Origin: a bacterium | GTDB lineage: Bacteria; Krumholzibacteriota; Krumholzibacteriia; LZORAL124-64-63 | Length of the DNA stretch: 64,000 nt | NCBI GenBank assembly: GCA_016719645.1 | Contig: JADJYS010000014.1 | Location: 80,328-144,327 of the forward strand | Direction: 5' to 3' | Part shown: in pieces, positions 16,397 through 23,896 of the stretch | Layout of the letters: each line of letters starts with the position of its first letter | Position numbering within the stretch: position 1 is the first letter of the stretch | Program-made: the position numbers and the translations under genes | The notes under the pieces: model-generated | Database searches by the model: none | What the model was told of the DNA's origin: nothing | What the model saw: the letters and a program-made list of their open reading frames with translations, nothing else

Positions 16397-17479
16397 ATGC
16401 GCCGCCTGCTTTTGGCCTGCCTCTTCGTCCTCGCGGTCCCGCTGGCCGCCGTCGCCCAGGAAACCCCCGCCGACGACGACGCCAAGCTCGACGAGGTGCT
16501 CGGCGCCCTCGAGAACCTCGGCCACCGCCTCGACGAGCTGCAGAAGCAGGTCGACGACGGCCTCTGGTTCGACCGCGTCGGCGACGTCGCCCACATCGAC
16601 AAGGTGCGCCTCTGCGGCCCGCCGAAGTGGAAGGAGACCAACCCCACGGGCATCGGCGCCGGCAACCCGCTGAAGTTCTGGGCCTACGTCTTCATCCCCC
16701 GCGACCTCGATCCCGGCCGCCAGGCGCCGCTGCTGGTGCTGTCGCACGGCGGCGTCCACGCCGACTTCACGACCTACCACGCGCACATCGTGCGCGAGCT
16801 GCTCGCCCAGGGCTACGTGGTGGTGGCGCCGGAGTACCGCGGCAGCACGGGCTACGGCCGCGGCCTGTACGAGAGCATCGACTACGGCGGGCTGGAGGTC
16901 GAGGACGCCCACGCCTGCCGCGCCTACGTCCTGGAGAACTACGACTTCGTCGATCCGGGCCGCGTGGGCACGATCGGCTGGAGCCACGGCGGGCTGATCA
17001 GCCTGATGAGCGTCTTCGAGCACCCCGACGACTACGCCTGCGCCTACGCGGGCGTGCCGGTCAGCGACCTCGTCGCGCGCCTCGGCTACCTGGACGACGA
17101 GTACCGCGACCTGTACTCGGCCGACTACCACATCGGCCAGACGGTCGGCGAGAACATCCCCGAGTACAAGCGGCGGTCGCCCGTGTGGAACGTCCGGAAG
17201 CTGAAGACGCCGCTGCTGGTGCTGTCCAACACCACCGACGAGGACGTCAACGTGCTGGAGGTCGAGCACCTGGTCCAGGCGCTGAAGGCCGAGGGCAAGC
17301 AGTTCGAGCACGAGATCTACGAGGCCGCGCCCGGCGGCCACAGCTTCGACCGGCTCGACACCCGGGGCGCCCAGGAGATCCGGCTGCGGGTCTACCGCTT
17401 CCTGGCGAAGCACCTGAAGCCGCCGCGCACCTTCGCCGACGTGGATCAGCTCCACGCTGCGGGGTACGTGCAGCCATGA
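16397..17479 (+). CDS. Exported alpha/beta hydrolase, S9 prolyl-oligopeptidase type
   Basis: A 360-residue protein with a clear signal peptide (MRRLLLACLFVLAVPLAAVAQ) followed by a short coiled segment (about 25-50). The alpha/beta hydrolase domain carries the nucleophile in GWSHGG, an acid in NTTDEDVN and His in GGHSFD, matching the S9 / dienelactone hydrolase group. The RGSTGYG motif is typical of S9 peptidases. The beta-propeller of classical S9 enzymes is absent. GGAGGA precedes ATG 16397. Its stop overlaps the ATG of the small UGA-containing gene that follows. The substrate is unknown. Confidence 0.87.
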   Translation: MRRLLLACLFVLAVPLAAVAQETPADDDAKLDEVLGALENLGHRLDELQKQVDDGLWFDRVGDVAHIDKVRLCGPPKWKETNPTGIGAGNPLKFWAYVFIPRDLDPGRQAPLLVLSHGGVHADFTTYHAHIVRELLAQGYVVVAPEYRGSTGYGRGLYESIDYGGLEVEDAHACRAYVLENYDFVDPGRVGTIGWSHGGLISLMSVFEHPDDYACAYAGVPVSDLVARLGYLDDEYRDLYSADYHIGQTVGENIPEYKRRSPVWNVRKLKTPLLVLSNTTDEDVNVLEVEHLVQALKAEGKQFEHEIYEAAPGGHSFDRLDTRGAQEIRLRVYRFLAKHLKPPRTFADVDQLHAAGYVQP

Positions 17480-17676
17480 CCATCCGCCCGGGACTCCAAA
17501 AAACGGCGCGCCGCCTCTGGGGCCCGGCCCTCGGCGGCGCGCTCGGCTATCTCTGGCACTACTGGCAGCACTGCAGCGGCGCGACCTGACGGATCAGCGC
17601 CAACCCGGTCGTCGCGGTCCTCTGGGGCGCGGCGATCGGGTGGCTGCTGACCTCCGGGCGAGGCCGCCGCGACTGA
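17476..17676 (+). CDS. Candidate selenoprotein: small two-helix membrane protein (DUF6132-like) with in-frame UGA
   Basis: ATG 17476 overlaps the hydrolase stop. The frame reads 37 codons to TGA at 17587-17589, then continues open for 28 codons to TGA 17674. Read through, the 66-residue product has two membrane helices (GPALGGALGYLWHYW and VVAVLWGAAIGWLL) joined by HCSGAT-UGA-RISANP. From memory, DUF6132-type proteins have GCxSGTCPITSNP here, so UGA replaces the second Cys of a C-x4-C pair, the classic pattern of Cys-to-selenocysteine exchange. A stem-loop follows the UGA (17592-17637). The alternative is a TGC-to-TGA nonsense mutation. No selenocysteine machinery is visible in the window. 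Confidence 0.6.
17587..17637 (+). promoter_or_regulatory. Putative bacterial SECIS stem-loop
   Basis: Starting directly after UGA 17587-17589, GATC (17592-17595) can pair with GATC (17634-17637) and GCGCC (17597-17601) with GGCGC (17626-17630). A small upper stem can form around 17603-17618, with an apical loop near 17608-17612 (GTCGT). The loop lies about 18 bases after the UGA, within the range known for bacterial SECIS elements. The fold was drawn by eye, without an energy calculation. Confidence 0.35.
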
Positions 17677-17682
17677 CGACCG

Positions 17683-18183
17683 TTATGACCGAGCCGGCAA
17701 TTCGAGCAGCTTCTTGCGGGTGTAGGGGATCAGCCCCCCCGCATCGACGATCGCCTGCCGCGCCGGCGGCAGCGGCACGGCGTCGAACTCCCTGCCGCTG
17801 GTCCGGTTCCGCACCTTCCCGGAGGCGAGCTCGAGCTCGTCCCCCACCTCCGCCTCGATGGTCGGGCAGATGACCAGGCTCAGGCCGAGGTTGATGGCGT
17901 TCTGCAGGAAGATGCGCGCGATGCTCCGCGCGACGATGACGAGCTCGTGGCCCCGGATGGTGCTCACCGCCTGTTCGCGGCTCGAGCCGCAGCCGAAGTT
18001 CTCGTCGGCGACGACGACGCTGCCGGCCGGGATCGCCCCGGCCTTGAGCTGCGCGTTGAACTCCGTGCGGTCGTGGAAACAGAACTGCGGCGTCTCGGTC
18101 GGCAGGACCGTGGCCATGAACCGGCCGGGGTAGATGTCGTCGGTGCTGATGTCCTTCCCGAGCTTCAGTACGACCTTGCCCAT
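17683..18183 (-). CDS. Isopropylmalate/citramalate-type isomerase small subunit (LeuD-like)
   Basis: A 166-residue aconitase-superfamily swivel domain. DISTDDIYPGRF and the NFGCGSSREQA motif are typical of LeuD and archaeal homoaconitase small subunits. Together with the large subunit it dehydrates and rehydrates a 2- or 3-hydroxy acid. It is the last gene of a five-gene operon, one base after the large-subunit gene, with AGGAGG before its ATG. No leuA or leuB partners for leucine synthesis are next to it, so a role in a dedicated catabolic or reversible pathway is more likely than leucine biosynthesis. The exact substrate is not shown. Confidence 0.85.
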   Translation of the reverse strand: MGKVVLKLGKDISTDDIYPGRFMATVLPTETPQFCFHDRTEFNAQLKAGAIPAGSVVVADENFGCGSSREQAVSTIRGHELVIVARSIARIFLQNAINLGLSLVICPTIEAEVGDELELASGKVRNRTSGREFDAVPLPPARQAIVDAGGLIPYTRKKLLELPARS

Positions 18184-18184
18184 G

Positions 18185-19477
18185 TCAGCGACCTCCTGCG
18201 CGCGGATCGGTGATGACGCCGGTGATGGCGCTGGCCGCGGCGACGGCCGAGCTGCACAGGTAGACCTCGGATTTCGGGTTGCCCATGCGGCCCTTGAAGT
18301 TGCGGTTGGTGGTGGCGAGCGCCACTTCCTCGTCGCCGAGCGCCCCCTGGTGGATGCCCAGGCACGGGCCGCAGCCCGAGTTCATCACCACGGCGCCGGC
18401 CCTCATGAACTCCTGCAGGTAGCCGGCCTCGAGCGCCTGGGAGTAGATCCGCCCGGAGGCGGGGAAGACCAGCATGCGCGTGCCGGGAGCGACCTGCTTG
18501 CCCCTGAGGATCCCGGCGGCGATCTCGAGGTCGTCCAGGCGGCCGTTCGTGCAGCTGCCGATCACGATCTGCTGGACGGCCTTGCCGGCGACCTCGCCGA
18601 TCGGCTTCACGTTGTCGACCGTGTGCGGGCAGGCGATCTGCGGTTCGAGCCGGGACACGTCGACCTCGACGACCCTCTCGTAGACGGCGTCGGCGTCCGG
18701 CCGGACCGGCGCGAGGGGCCCCGTGACGCCGGCCTCCTGGCGCAGGTAGCGCTCGGTCTCGGCGTCGGCGGGCACGAGGCCGCCGGTGGCGCCGGCCTCG
18801 ACGCTCATGTTGCAGATGGTCAGGCGGCCGCTCGTCGACATCGCCGCGATCGTGTCGCCGTGGAACTCGAGCACGCGGAAGTTGGCGCCCTGGGCCGTGA
18901 GCCGGCCGATCAGGTGCAGGATCAGGTCCTTCGGCCCGACGTGCTCCTGGAACCTGCCGCTGACGACGACCTTGATGGTCGGCGGCACCTCGATGTTGAG
19001 CGCGACGCCGAGCGTCCAGACCGAGGCCATCTCGGTGGCGCCGATGCCGAAGGCGAAGCAGCCCAGGGCCCCGTGGCTGGTCGTGTGGCTGTCGGTGCCG
19101 ACGACCACGAAACCGGGCCGCACGTAGCCGCGCTCCGGCAGGATCTGGTGGCAGATGCCGCCGAGGTCGCCGCGGATGTCGTGGAACTTGGCGATGCCGT
19201 GGCGCGCCACGAAGCCGCGGATGAGCTTCTGGTTGGTGGCGGTCTTGGGCCCCTCGGCCGGCACCCGGTGGTCGAAGATGACGGCGATGCGGTCGGGGTC
19301 CCAGGGCTTGGGCTCGCGGCCCGTGCCCTGGTGGATCTCGTTGAACTGGTTGATGACCAGGGCCGCGTTCTCGTGCGACATGGCGAGATCGACGCGCGGC
19401 TCCACGATGTCCAGGGCCCTGACGGCCGGCACGCCCGCCGCCCTGGCCAGGATCTTCTCGACGACTGTCATTCCCAT
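18185..19477 (-). CDS. Isopropylmalate/citramalate-type isomerase large subunit (LeuC-like)
   Basis: A 430-residue 4Fe-4S dehydratase subunit. Cluster cysteines lie in GSCTNGR (about residue 300) and SGCGPCLG (about 362). Other family motifs are FDHRVPAEGPKTA, GTDSHTTSHGALG and FAFGIGATEMA. Short LeuC-like proteins of this length (about 420) belong to the archaeal-type / homoaconitase / 2,3-dimethylmalate dehydratase branch rather than to E. coli LeuC (466). Start 19477 has AGGAG six bases upstream; a second ATG two codons later is less well placed. It is paired with the LeuD-like gene downstream. Confidence 0.88.
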   Translation of the reverse strand: MGMTVVEKILARAAGVPAVRALDIVEPRVDLAMSHENAALVINQFNEIHQGTGREPKPWDPDRIAVIFDHRVPAEGPKTATNQKLIRGFVARHGIAKFHDIRGDLGGICHQILPERGYVRPGFVVVGTDSHTTSHGALGCFAFGIGATEMASVWTLGVALNIEVPPTIKVVVSGRFQEHVGPKDLILHLIGRLTAQGANFRVLEFHGDTIAAMSTSGRLTICNMSVEAGATGGLVPADAETERYLRQEAGVTGPLAPVRPDADAVYERVVEVDVSRLEPQIACPHTVDNVKPIGEVAGKAVQQIVIGSCTNGRLDDLEIAAGILRGKQVAPGTRMLVFPASGRIYSQALEAGYLQEFMRAGAVVMNSGCGPCLGIHQGALGDEEVALATTNRNFKGRMGNPKSEVYLCSSAVAAASAITGVITDPRAGGR

Positions 19478-19503
19478 CGCGACTCCTCGTGAGGTCCGGG
19501 GTT

Positions 19504-20709
19504 TCAGATGACGGCCTTCTGCTTGAGTTCGGCGAGCTGGTCCGCGGTGAAGCCCAGGCGGCCGAGGACCTCGGCGTTGTGCTGCCCGAGCGTCGGCGGC
19601 GGCGTGGCGACCGGGCCCGACTCGCCGTCGAACAGGGCGGTGAGGCCGAAGACCTCGATGTCGCCCAGGCCCGGCACGTTCACCTTCTGCAGGACCCCGC
19701 GGTGCGCGATCTGCGGCTGGCGCAGGGCCTGGCCCAGGCTCAGGATGTCGCCGCTCGGCACGTCGCGGGCGTTCAGGGCCTCGACCCAGTGCCGCGTCGT
19801 CTGCTCGGCGAGGCGCGCCTCGAGGAGCGGCGTCAGGGCCCGGCGGTTCTTCTTGCGCGTGTCGCGCTCCTGGAAGCGCGGGTCGGTCTTGAGCTCCGGC
19901 AGTCCGAGGACGTCGCAGACCGCCTCCCACTGCTCCTGCTTGTTGGCGGCGATGTTGATGTGGCCGTCGCTTGTGCGGAAGGTGCCGCTGGGCGCGGCCG
20001 TGAAGTTGTCGTTGCCCATGACCTGCGGCTCCTGGCCGCCGATCAGGAGGTTCGCGGCCACCCAGCCCATGAGCGGCATGATCGAGTCCAGGAGCGCGAC
20101 GTCGATGAACCGGCCCTCGCCGGTCCGCTGGCGGTGGAAGAGGGCGGCCATCACCGCGAACGCCGCGTTCAGCCCGCCCACGGTGTCGCAGACGGGGAAG
20201 CCGGCGCGCAGCGGCGTCAGCCGCTCGTCGCCGTTGATCGCCATCTCGCCGGAGAGGCCCTGGATGATCTGGTCGTAGGCCGGCTTGTCGGCGTCCGGCC
20301 CGGTCTGGCCGAAGCCGGAGATCGCGCAGTAGACCAGCGACGGGTTGATCCCGCGCAGGACGTCGTAGCCGAGCCCGAGGCGGTCCATGACGCCGGGGCG
20401 GAAGTTCTCGATCACCACGTCGGCGTCCTCGGCGAGCCGCTTGAAGATGGCCTTGCCTTCCGGCGACTTGGTGTTGAGGGTCACCGACTTCTTGTTGCAG
20501 TTCTGCGCCAGGAAGCTGGTGCCCATCAGCTGCCTGTTGTACTCGGGGACGATCCCGAGCTTGCGGGCCAGGTCGCCGTCCCTGGGGTTCTCGATCTTGA
20601 CGACCTCGGCCCCCAGCAGCGCCAGGTGGAGCGAGGCGAACGGGCCGGAGAGCACGTTCGTGAGGTCGAGCACCTTGATGCCGTCGAGCATGCGTACCTG
20701 ATCGGTCAT
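19504..20709 (-). CDS. Class III (CaiB/BaiF) CoA-transferase
   Basis: A 401-residue family III CoA-transferase. N-terminal GIKVLDLTNVLSGPFAS and LGAEVVKIENP are typical, followed by VVIENFRPGVMDRLGLGY, and the catalytic Asp in PAYDQIIQGLSG. These enzymes move CoA between carboxylic acids; relatives act on oxalate, carnitine, benzylsuccinate, itaconate and citramalate. In this operon it probably activates the tertiary hydroxy acid made by the LeuCD-like isomerase before cleavage by the lyase encoded 13 bases upstream. The specific acid and the CoA donor are inferred only. Confidence 0.9.
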   Translation of the reverse strand: MTDQVRMLDGIKVLDLTNVLSGPFASLHLALLGAEVVKIENPRDGDLARKLGIVPEYNRQLMGTSFLAQNCNKKSVTLNTKSPEGKAIFKRLAEDADVVIENFRPGVMDRLGLGYDVLRGINPSLVYCAISGFGQTGPDADKPAYDQIIQGLSGEMAINGDERLTPLRAGFPVCDTVGGLNAAFAVMAALFHRQRTGEGRFIDVALLDSIMPLMGWVAANLLIGGQEPQVMGNDNFTAAPSGTFRTSDGHINIAANKQEQWEAVCDVLGLPELKTDPRFQERDTRKKNRRALTPLLEARLAEQTTRHWVEALNARDVPSGDILSLGQALRQPQIAHRGVLQKVNVPGLGDIEVFGLTALFDGESGPVATPPPTLGQHNAEVLGRLGFTADQLAELKQKAVI

Positions 20710-20721
20710 CGCAACACCTGC

Positions 20722-21621
20722 CTAGTAGGAGAGCGGGCCGGTCCTGTGGACCCGGCCCGGCATCTCGCGTCCGAAATGCGCCGCGACCTCGCGGGCCACG
20801 GCGACGATCCCCTCGAGTCCGATCTCCGTGCGCAGGCCGCCGCGCCGCAGGGCGTGGACCAGATCCTCGGTGGCCACGTTGCCGGCCGCGACCTTGGTGA
20901 ACGGGCAGCCGCCCAGGCCGGCGAACGAGGTCTCGAAGCTGGTGACCCCCGACTCCATCGCGGCGTGGATGTTGGCCATGCCGAGGCCGTAGGTGTCGTG
21001 GAAGTGGCACGTGCAGCGGATCTCCGGCGCGAGCTGCAGGATCTCGCCGAACAGCCGGCGCACCTGCGCCGGGTGCGCGTGGCCGGCGGTGTCGGCGAGG
21101 CTGATGTTCGTGAGCCCGGCCTCGAGGTAGGCGCGCACGATGTCGAGGACCCGCTCCTGCGGGATCGGGCCCTCGAAGCCGCAGCCGAAGGCGCTCTGCA
21201 CCGAGACCTGGACCCTCTTGCCGGCCGCGACCGCCTCGGCGGCCGCGGCGATGATGCGGCGCTGCGCCTCCGCGGAACCCATGCCGGTGTTCTTCAGGCT
21301 GTGGGTCTCGGAGGCCGAGACGCCGAGGCAGAACAGGTCGACGCCGCACGCGAGCCCGCGCTCGAGGCCCTTCTCGTTGAGCACGAGGCCCGAGAGGATC
21401 GTCCCGCCCCTGGACGCTGCGTCGAGGGCGCGGAAGAGCTCGTCCGTGTCGGCCATCTGCGGCACCTTTTCCGGGTGCACGAACGAGCCCACCTGGACGA
21501 TGTCCAGGCCCGCGGCGACGAGCGACCGGATCCACGCGAGCTTCTGCCCGGTCGGGACGACCTGCTTCTCGGCCTGCAGCCCGTCCCGGAGGCCGACCTC
21601 GTGGATGATGATCTCGGCCAT
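20722..21621 (-). CDS. HMG-CoA lyase-type enzyme (DRE-TIM metallolyase)
   Basis: A 299-residue TIM barrel of the 3-hydroxy-3-methylglutaryl-CoA lyase family. It has EVGLRDGLQ (metal-binding Asp and catalytic Arg), VGSFVHPEKVPQMAD, the metal-binding HFHDTYG and the GGCPFTKVAAGN loop with the catalytic Cys. The enzyme cleaves 3-hydroxyacyl-CoA esters bearing a tertiary alcohol into acetyl-CoA and an oxo acid. Typical HMG-CoA lyases read EVGPRDGLQ; the Pro-to-Leu change and the operon context suggest a different acyl-CoA, for example citramalyl-CoA (pyruvate plus acetyl-CoA). The next gene upstream ends five bases before this start. Confidence 0.88.
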   Translation of the reverse strand: MAEIIIHEVGLRDGLQAEKQVVPTGQKLAWIRSLVAAGLDIVQVGSFVHPEKVPQMADTDELFRALDAASRGGTILSGLVLNEKGLERGLACGVDLFCLGVSASETHSLKNTGMGSAEAQRRIIAAAAEAVAAGKRVQVSVQSAFGCGFEGPIPQERVLDIVRAYLEAGLTNISLADTAGHAHPAQVRRLFGEILQLAPEIRCTCHFHDTYGLGMANIHAAMESGVTSFETSFAGLGGCPFTKVAAGNVATEDLVHALRRGGLRTEIGLEGIVAVAREVAAHFGREMPGRVHRTGPLSY

Positions 21622-21625
21622 CGCG

Positions 21626-22744
21626 CTACACCTTCCGGGCGATCGCCTCGCCCATCTCCAGGGTCGTGGCGCTGCCGCCCATGTCGTAGGTGCGCACGTC
21701 GCCTTCGGCGATGACCCGGGCGACCGCCTGCCCGAGCCGGGCGCCCTTGTCGGTCTCGCCCAGCCAGTCCAGCATCATCTTGCCGGCGAGGATGGTGGCG
21801 ATGGGGTTCACCTTGTTCTGGCCGGCGTACTTGGGCGCGCTGCCGTGGCTCGGCTCGAACACGGCGAGCTTCTCGCCGATGTTGCCGGAGCAGCCGAAGC
21901 CGAGGCCGCCCACCATCTGCGCGGAGAGGTCGCTGACGATGTCGCCGAACATGTTGGTGGCGACGAGCACGCCGTAGCTCTTGGGGTTCTTGAGCAGCCA
22001 CATGCAGATGGCGTCGATGTTCGCGTCGTCCATCTGGATCCCCGGGTAGTCCTTGGCGACGCGCTTGCCGATCTCCAGGAACATGCCCTCGGTCGCCCGC
22101 ACCACGTTCGCCTTGTGGATCACGGTGACCTTGGGGTAGCCGAACTTCTTGGCGTACTCGAAGGCGGCGCGGATGATCCGCTCGCAGCCCTTCTTCGAGT
22201 TGATCTTGCAGGTGATGGCGTAGTCGCTGCCCGGCAGCGCGGCGAAATGGGAGAAGGGCTTGCTGAGCCGGCCCAGGACCTCGACGAGCTCGTCGGGGAC
22301 CGGGCTGAACTCGACGCCGGCGTAGAGGTCTTCCGTGTTCTCCCGGAAGATCACCAGGTCGATGCCTTCCGCGTAGTTGAGGGGGTTGCCCGGGTAGGCC
22401 TTGCAGGGCCGCAGGCAGGTGTAGAGGTCGAAGGACTGCCGCATGCGGACGATGGGGCTGCGGTAGACCAGGCCCTTGCCCTGCAGCTCGGGCACGAGCT
22501 CGCGCTCCGCGTCCTTCACGGGCTTGGAGGTGATGGCGCCGAACAGGGCCGCGTCGCAGTTCCCCAGCAGGTCGATGGTGCGCCGGGGAAAGGCGTCGCC
22601 CTCCTTGCACCAGAACTCCCAGCCGATGTCGCCGTGCACGTAGTCGGCGTCGAGCTTCAGGGCGTCGAGGCAGATCCTGGTCGCCTCCATGACCTCGACG
22701 CCGACACCGTCACCGGGCAACCAGGCGATCTTGTACTTGCTCAT
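21626..22744 (-). CDS. Isocitrate/isopropylmalate dehydrogenase family enzyme, isocitrate-dehydrogenase-like
   Basis: A 372-residue beta-decarboxylating dehydrogenase and first gene of the operon, with AAGGAGG before ATG 22744. It follows the E. coli isocitrate dehydrogenase pattern more than LeuB: SPIVRMRQSFDLYTCLRP keeps the residues equal to Ser113, Arg119 and Arg129, and FRENTEDLYAGVE keeps Arg153, but Asn115 is Ile. GSAPKYAGQNKVNP keeps the Lys-Tyr pair linked to NADP preference in E. coli. It would convert a 2-hydroxy-3-carboxy acid to a 2-oxo acid plus CO2, reversibly. Because the Asn115 position contacts the isocitrate gamma-carboxylate, the substrate may differ from isocitrate. Confidence 0.87.
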   Translation of the reverse strand: MSKYKIAWLPGDGVGVEVMEATRICLDALKLDADYVHGDIGWEFWCKEGDAFPRRTIDLLGNCDAALFGAITSKPVKDAERELVPELQGKGLVYRSPIVRMRQSFDLYTCLRPCKAYPGNPLNYAEGIDLVIFRENTEDLYAGVEFSPVPDELVEVLGRLSKPFSHFAALPGSDYAITCKINSKKGCERIIRAAFEYAKKFGYPKVTVIHKANVVRATEGMFLEIGKRVAKDYPGIQMDDANIDAICMWLLKNPKSYGVLVATNMFGDIVSDLSAQMVGGLGFGCSGNIGEKLAVFEPSHGSAPKYAGQNKVNPIATILAGKMMLDWLGETDKGARLGQAVARVIAEGDVRTYDMGGSATTLEMGEAIARKV

Positions 22745-22936
22745 GGAACCTCCTTGGGACCCGGGACCGGCCGACCGGCTCGGCCGATCCATGCGGTATT
22801 GGAATGATCGGGGGAGCCCCCGCAAACGAATCCACCTGTCGAAGATGCATCTTTCTCGTTGCAGTAATGATAATTATGATCCATCTTCGCCCGAAACGAC
22901 AAACGATGATTTAACAGGAGCCTATTCGAAAAAGTC
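22745..22936. promoter_or_regulatory. Divergent control region between LysR gene and operon
   Basis: This 192-base AT-richer gap contains the perfect palindrome AAGATGCATCTT (22842-22853) and a further ATAATTAT palindrome in TGATAATTATGATC near 22870-22880. Palindromes of this kind, placed between a LysR gene and a divergent operon, fit the LysR-type arrangement of a regulatory site plus an activation site. No exact promoter boxes are assigned. Confidence 0.5.
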
Positions 22937-23845
22937 ATGACCACGAAGCGGATCCTGCCCTCGCTCACCGCGCTGCAGTACTTCGAGGCCTCCGTGCGCC
23001 ACATGAGCTTCACCCGGGCGGCGCGCGAGCTGAACGTGACGCAGAGCGCGGTGAGCCGCCAGATCCGGCAGCTCGAGGAGTACGTGGGCAGGCCGCTGTT
23101 CCGCCGCCTCAAGCAGCGGCTGGTCCTGACCGAACCCGGCGAAGCCTACGCCGCCGCGGTGCGCGACCTGCTCGACCGCGCCGAGGCGGCGACGCTGCAG
23201 CTGATGGCCTACGGCAGCGGCGGCGGCGTGCTGACCATCGCCCTGCTGCCGACCTTCGGCTCGCGGTGGCTCGTCCCCCGCCTCGGCGACTTCACCGCGC
23301 GGCACCCCGACATCCAGCTCAACCTGGTGACGCAGGTGCGGCCGTTCGACTTCGCGGGCAGCGAGATCGACGTGGCCATCCACTTCGGCCGCGAGATCTG
23401 GCCGGGCGCGATCTGCCGCCAGCTGATGGGCGAGGTCGTCGTGCCGGTGGGGGCGCCGTCGCTGCTCGGGGGCGCCAGGCTGGCCCGCCCCCAGGACGTG
23501 GGCCGCTACACGCTCCTGCAGCACATGACCCGGCCGCAGGCCTGGCAGGAGTGGCTCCGCGCCTGCGGCGTGGAGGACAGCGACGGCCGCATGGGGCCGC
23601 GATTCGAGCAGTTCCACATGGTCATCCAGGCCGCCATCGCCGGGCTCGGGCTCGCGGTCCTGCCGCGGTTCCTGATCCAGGACGAGATCGCGAGCGGCCG
23701 GCTCGTCGTCGCGATCGACCGGCCGGTGAGGAGCGAGCACGCCTACTACCTCGTCCATCCCGAACGCAAGGCGGACCTCCACCGCGTCACGGCGTTCCGC
23801 GACTGGCTGCTGGAGCTGTGCGCGACGCAGCGGGACGACCTCTAG
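22937..23845 (+). CDS. LysR-family transcriptional regulator (GcvA-like)
   Basis: A 302-residue LysR-type regulator. The N-terminal winged helix-turn-helix reads LQYFEASVRHMSFTRAAREL then VTQSAVSRQIRQLEEYVG (about residues 10-50), followed by a two-lobe effector-binding domain (about 90-295). The sequence style matches the GcvA/AmpR branch. It is transcribed away from the five-gene isomerase/CoA-transferase operon and very likely controls it; the inducer would be one of the pathway acids. The ribosome site is weak (AGGAG about 16 bases upstream). Confidence 0.93.
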   Translation: MTTKRILPSLTALQYFEASVRHMSFTRAARELNVTQSAVSRQIRQLEEYVGRPLFRRLKQRLVLTEPGEAYAAAVRDLLDRAEAATLQLMAYGSGGGVLTIALLPTFGSRWLVPRLGDFTARHPDIQLNLVTQVRPFDFAGSEIDVAIHFGREIWPGAICRQLMGEVVVPVGAPSLLGGARLARPQDVGRYTLLQHMTRPQAWQEWLRACGVEDSDGRMGPRFEQFHMVIQAAIAGLGLAVLPRFLIQDEIASGRLVVAIDRPVRSEHAYYLVHPERKADLHRVTAFRDWLLELCATQRDDL

Positions 23846-23896
23846 GGCGCGGCGATCGGCCGCCGGCCGCCCCCCGGGCGGGGCCGCCGCGGCTGA

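Noticed and set aside
17683..19477. Leucine biosynthesis leuCD
   Set aside because: The neighbours are a CoA-transferase and an HMG-CoA-lyase-type gene rather than leuA/leuB, and the large subunit is of the short archaeal/homoaconitase-like type.
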